Below are positions 7,291 through 10,631 of a DNA stretch of 10,631 nucleotides, in pieces. The stretch lies in the NCBI GenBank assembly GCA_002803225.1, contig NXFV01001827.1:1-10631 (forward strand), read 5' to 3'. A program made the position numbers and the translations under genes. The DNA comes from Gamarada debralockiae. Lineage: Eukaryota > Ascomycota > Leotiomycetes > Helotiales > Hyphodiscaceae. The notes below the pieces were generated by a model. That model ran no database searches. It worked only from the letters and a program-made list of their open reading frames with translations, and was not told the DNA's origin. How positions within the stretch are numbered: the stretch's first letter is position 1; every line of letters begins with the position of its first letter.

Positions 7291-7839
7291 GTAAGTCAAA
7301 AATATCTATTATTCTATGAGGACAGGATTGATGCTAGAAGCAGCCCACAAAGAAATTTTATTACAATGAATAAGATCCAGAAGGGCTGGAACGGTGCCAG
7401 AAGTAGCCGGTAAAAGAAAATTTATCAAAATATGGTAAGAGAAAGCGAACCGCCTTATCCACGACATTTACTGGCTCTCCATGTTTTCCACCATCGGCAC
7501 TCTCGCCAAGTACTCAACTACTTTGGTACAAACGCTTCAGATAGAGCATCCAACATCAAATGCTACAATAGCTGCGCCTCTTCAAGGAGCAGGAATGGAT
7601 GCTGCCGGGACACCGAAGAGGTAGCAACCAAGTGGCCCGCCTGCTGCGAGTCGAACGAATTAGAGGAATGACATGCAGGGTTGGCTTTGCAGGCGGAGAG
7701 GCAGGCATCAGCAGAGGCAATCTTAGCTGGTGTGCTAATCGGTCGAGGGGCTGAAGTGCCTGTCGGGCCAGAAGGAACAATGTCGCAATTGTTGGCACGA
7801 GCTGCTATTTTGGGGTTGATGTGCTCGTTGGGTGAGCTA

Positions 7840-7874
7840 CTCGTGCGGCCCAAAAGTTACATTGACCCACTTAG
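7840..7874 (+). repeat. MITE-2 left terminal inverted repeat
   Basis: 35 bp, starting CTCGTGCGGCCC and ending ACTTAG; 33 of 35 bases match the reverse complement of 8048-8082. Confidence 0.92.
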
Positions 7875-8047
7875 TCAACTTTTAACTGTGAGAGGGACGG
7901 ATTGATTGGATCAAGCCCTAGCAGCCTCAAAAGTTCGATCAATTTCGCCTAATCTGGCAGTAAACAAAAACAAAACTTTTCGTGCCAAAGCACATCTGCC
8001 CTGTGCTCTGCTAAAAGCACTACCCTCTCGGGTTTAAATCGTCCATT

Positions 8048-8082
8048 CTAAGTAGGTCAATGTAACTTTTGGGCCGCACGAA
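8048..8082 (-). repeat. MITE-2 right terminal inverted repeat
   Basis: Partner of 7840-7874, read on the minus strand from 8082. It differs at the first base and at one position near the inner end (CCTACTTAG against CCCACTTAG). Confidence 0.92.
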
Positions 8083-8556
8083 TACGACTCTGAATGGACA
8101 CATCGTTAGACTTTGTAGAGCCGGTTGTAGTACCAGTAGGGTTGGCATCTGTTGGAGCGATCGTTGGGACAGAAGCACACCTCTGTCGTAGACTACAAGG
8201 TCTGACGTGCCTTGGCTTGAGACGTGCATGGCAGAGACCGCGTACAGCTTGCACCTTACAGCCCTGTTAACAAGGTCGAAGGCAAAACTTTGACAGGAAG
8301 TGGTGGAGATGCAAGCAGCCTGACAAGCATGGGCGGTTGTGATGCCGGACGGTTGGGCGATAGGCTGGGCATTGCCGCTGCCAGCAGAGGGAACAGATCC
8401 GCAGATATTGCTACGAGCAATGAGTAGATTTCCGGAAGCGACAGTGGAAAGGGCAATAGCTGCAACAATAATTGTGGCATATATAGTGACCGAAAAGACT
8501 AGTGATTTTGACAATGTTTTGTGCAGAGGGTCGATGAAACAGTTGAGATAGCGTAT

Positions 8557-9260
8557 CGAGCAGAGTTAAGAGTGAGAACGATCAATGAAAATTGTGAAGA
8601 TGATGGGAGGCAGGATTTTACGAAGACAATCTGCCATTTAAATATTCATTGAACCAAGTCTCTCGTAACCTATTGTTACTAAATTTACTATGACTCGTGT
8701 GGCGTCCTTTTTCCTCGAACTTGAAACAGCAAGTTGACTTTCTTTGGCCTACTGCCTACGTACGCAACCCGCCTTGCAACTCCTAGCATCGCGGCATCAG
8801 CCGAAGAAGAAATTGGTTGACGCGTGTATATGTGGTATGCCGCTATAGCCTCTGATTCCGAATAACGTGGGTAGAGGTGGCTATTCCAAACTCCGTCTCA
8901 CTCACTCAACCTTGCCGTCCGTACCGCACAGCCTGGCACGATTTAGGGCCTGCTGGCGGTTTGCTCACTCTGAAGGGATTAGGGAACTGCGGTAACAAAA
9001 GGCGAGTTCAGGGTATCCTTCCATAATATTGGTTAAAAAGTCACGCTAGGATCCTCGTGGTTGGTCGAAACAAGGGAGAGAGATTGAACCGTTCAACTGC
9101 CAGAACGAAACTTCACTGAGTGTGACGGCAATAAACCAAGAATAGAATCATCAGATTGTATCTTGTGCTAGTTCCTATCTGCAAGGTCACCTTGTGCCTT
9201 CCAAGACTTCCCTGTCTCATCATCCCACTACTACAAAATTAGACTATAAAGGAATTCAAC
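8557..9260. other. intergenic stretch, nothing recognised
   Basis: There is no long open frame on either strand, no terminal repeats and no RNA gene that I can see. The first part lies upstream of the PAN pseudogene and has no minus-strand ATG that could replace its lost start. The rest has an irregular composition, as in old, heavily mutated DNA. Confidence 0.4.
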
Positions 9261-10282
9261 CTAGCGACCGAGGAAGGCAGACGGGGAGAATATTGTGTGG
9301 AACTCGAAGTCGATAGAGGGCATCGGTGGGCACTCTAGGTATAATTTAATTTTTAAAAGACGCCTGTACGATTTTGCGGCGAGTACTAAGACGAATATAC
9401 TGGTGGATAAAGAATATATTCGCCAATGTTCTCCGCGTAACGCCCCCAGTTCCTTCGTTCGGTCTCGATTTTCTCGCTGGCCATTGGAAACATCACTTGC
9501 CATTGTCTCTCATCAGCCTTCCAAGCTCGTACAGAAGATTACGAGTACCTGTGCTAGGACTAGACTACTATCGTCACTAGAACATGTTGTTGGCCAAGCT
9601 AGAGATCAAGATAAAGGGCAGTCTTTCGTGAATCTCGAACGCATCCCTAACATCTCCGCCGTGTTGGGAAAGATTTAATAGCAAACTGAGATGGTTGCAA
9701 TTCTTCAACAGCAATATTAAAGTTTTCCCAAGCCTATGGACGAATCTGGTCCCACAACGGGATATGAGCTGCCATGTCTCTTGTTACCCGAAAGTTAAAA
9801 TAAAACTCTAGTGATATCCCCAATCATAATTATGGTAGCTCATGGAGCAGTTATTGCATACGATTCTCCGTACTAATATCAATTTCCATTAGAAAGCATC
9901 TACAAACCTAGATCTCCACCAAAGTCCCTTGCAGACGCGTAATACTACTGACGACCTTTCTAAACCTTTGCTTGTGTGTGGACAAGACAGCCGGAAACTC
10001 ATGTCCGTGTCCCAAGACAGGAGCTCACCCTGTTAGGATTCCTTCCTCTACTGGGAAATTCATTTGTTACAACATGTCCTTACTTTCTTGTAATTTCACG
10101 GAGTCTACCGTTATCTACGCGGCCAATGGCTTACACTTCTTAGATGAGTTAGTTTCTACAGGTTGTCTCAATACTGGGTTACGTTGACCCTCGACAAGTA
10201 AAATTAGATGAGATAGCTCAGCACACTGAAAGCCTCACCGTTTTACTTTAGTACTCTGAGGAAGAGTGAATTCGAGTAGTAG
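9261..10282. other. stretch with start-less or overlapping frames, no sure gene
   Basis: At 9295-9678 a plus-strand frame of 127 codons stays open but contains no ATG at all. On the minus strand a frame of 80 codons with a true ATG (9503-9501, MASDVSNGQRENRDRTKELG) covers part of the same bases. At 9912-10187 a plus-strand frame has a Cys-rich run (CLCVDKTAGNSCPCPKTG) but no ATG before residue M at 10074. None has a recognisable domain or splice context good enough to call a gene. They could be remnants of exons. Confidence 0.35.
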
Positions 10283-10290
10283 TATATAAG
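10283..10290 (+). promoter_or_regulatory. TATA box of the gene at 10427
   Basis: TATATAAG lies 137 bases before the ATG and is followed by a CT-rich stretch (10291-10380: CTGCTCTCTTTCC and similar), the usual layout of strongly expressed ascomycete genes, where transcription starts in or just after such a CT block. Confidence 0.7.
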
Positions 10291-10426
10291 CTGCTCTCTT
10301 TCCTTTCTCCGTTCTATCATTCTCTCACCTCATTTCTCAACGGTCCGATCCAATCTGTCTTCTCAGTCACTCATTTATCATCCTACCCAAGTCACTCATT
10401 CAACTATCAACTCCTGATACTACACC

Positions 10427-10631
10427 ATGCGTTATACATTCATCGCTAGTACCTGCCTCCTGGCATCTGTCTCCGCGGCGCCGATACTTGACGTGAGAAA
10501 CCCTGAGACTCAGGATATCACGATCAACGGCAAAGTTTGTGCACCAGATTCGTCAGGAAACTACGTTGTCGGAACAAAGACATTGGTTCCCGGCGGAGCA
10601 GCAATAACCGTGGATAATACGCCAATCTCCC
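10427..10631 (+). CDS. secreted, probably cell-wall/GPI-type protein, 3' end outside window
   Basis: ATG at 10427 in context ACACCATGC opens a frame that is still open at the last base (68 codons plus one base). Residues 1-18 (MRYTFIASTCLLASVSAA) form a signal peptide with a likely cut after Ala-17 or Ala-18. The mature part carries ITINGKVCAPDSSGNYVVG and then TLVPGGAAITVDNTPIS. The P-G-G-x-A-[IV]-T-V-x-x-T-x-[IV]-S motif is common in Ser/Thr-rich, often GPI-anchored surface proteins of ascomycetes, frequently as a repeat; the biochemical role of those proteins is mostly unknown. The TATA box and CT-rich leader support real expression. Whether it ends in a GPI signal cannot be seen here. An intron within the part shown is not needed. 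Being a gene is sure, the family fairly sure, the function unknown. Confidence 0.8.
   Translation, partial: MRYTFIASTCLLASVSAAPILDVRNPETQDITINGKVCAPDSSGNYVVGTKTLVPGGAAITVDNTPIS

Larger units (their letters stand above)
7838..8084. mobile_element. Tc1/mariner-like MITE (MITE-2) inside the PAN gene
   Basis: A 243-bp element (7840-8082) is flanked by TA on both sides (7838-7839 and 8083-8084). Its ends are 35-bp inverted repeats with only two differences, containing TCGTGCGGCCCAAAAGTT followed by ACATTGACC. There is no coding capacity; the inner part is unrelated A/C-rich sequence. TA duplication and end structure point to the Tc1/mariner superfamily, but the ends differ from those of MITE-1, so a different transposase would be needed. 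It sits in the linker between the two PAN domains. The near-identical repeats suggest a fairly recent insertion. Confidence 0.92.
7537..8556 (-). pseudogene. secreted protein with two PAN/Apple domains, split by a MITE
   Basis: PAN/Apple domains are disulphide-bonded folds that bind proteins or sugars; fungal secreted proteins often carry them. Reading from 8556: codon ATA (probably a lost ATG; no ATG exists in this frame), a hydrophobic segment (SLVFSVTIYATIIVAAIALS), then domain 1 with ARSNICGSVPS, CQAAC, TTSCQSFAFD and RCKLYAVSAM. A one-base loss near 8180 turns the expected YDRGC into YDRG plus a frame change; the next frame gives CASVPTIAPTDANPTGTTTG, a Thr-rich linker. MITE-2 interrupts this at 8084-8083. 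After it the same frame resumes at 7837: SSPNEHINPKIAARANNCD, CLSACKANPACHS, FDSQQAGHL. A shift near 7631 leads to GCYLFGVPAASIPAP, a TGA at 7584-7582, then VAFDVGCSI and a TGA at 7539-7537. Domain 2 repeats domain 1 step by step. Dead through a lost start, two shifts, one stop and the MITE. Confidence 0.82.

Noticed and set aside
7563..7853. PAN domain 2 as a separate small gene starting at 7853
   Set aside because: That start is a TTG lying inside the terminal repeat of MITE-2; the frame really continues from domain 1 once the element is removed.
8024..8045. GGGTTTAAATC-like string as a tRNA B box
   Set aside because: It fits the consensus poorly and no acceptor or anticodon stems can be folded around it; it lies in MITE-2.
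9295..9678. 127-codon plus-strand open frame
   Set aside because: It contains no ATG at all, has no visible domain and competes with a minus-strand frame; kept only as a note.
9972..10187. Cys-rich plus-strand frame as a small effector
   Set aside because: No ATG or signal peptide ahead of the Cys-rich part; the only ATG is after it.

Overview
This window looks like nuclear DNA of a filamentous ascomycete (Pezizomycotina). It has a spliced gene with a GTGAGT donor, a GCTAAC branch point and a TCTCAG acceptor, widely spaced genes with C/A- or CT-rich leaders, two TA-flanked miniature transposons of different types, and a family motif of ascomycete secreted wall proteins at the right edge. I found no bacterial operon, rRNA, tRNA or CRISPR array. 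The exact species cannot be read from the sequence.

Only two genes look intact. One is GTR1 (RagA/B-type Rag GTPase, about 2473-3755, + strand, one 236-base intron), the amino-acid-sensing arm of TORC1. The other is the first 68 codons of a secreted, probably cell-wall protein starting at 10427, which runs off the right end. Most of the rest is decayed coding sequence and mobile DNA.

Layout. At 1-310 there is no gene. On the minus strand of 311-1476, several adjoining open frames suggest a decayed gene, which abuts a 342-bp pogo/Fot1-like MITE (1479-1820). The GTR1 upstream region and GTR1 follow. From about 3881 to 6676 lie four tandem, same-strand, frameshifted or stop-containing copies (A-D) of one short protein family that I do not recognise. 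Its markers are an MSFxExSW start, a [FE]-A-P-K-x-x-W-like block and a W-[EK]-L-V-[DN]-x-C-H-D core. At 7132-7624 there are weak plus-strand exon-like fragments.

On the minus strand, 8556-7537 is a broken gene for a secreted protein with two PAN/Apple domains. A 243-bp Tc1/mariner-like MITE (7840-8082) sits in the linker between the domains. Removing the MITE plus one TA joins the two parts in the same reading frame, so this was one gene before insertion. The stretch 8557-10280 holds nothing I can name.

The genes do not form a pathway together. The window reads as a housekeeping gene next to an accessory, rapidly changing region: tandem duplication followed by loss of every copy, transposon insertion, and secreted-protein genes. 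The two most interesting items are the four-copy unknown family and the MITE-split PAN gene.
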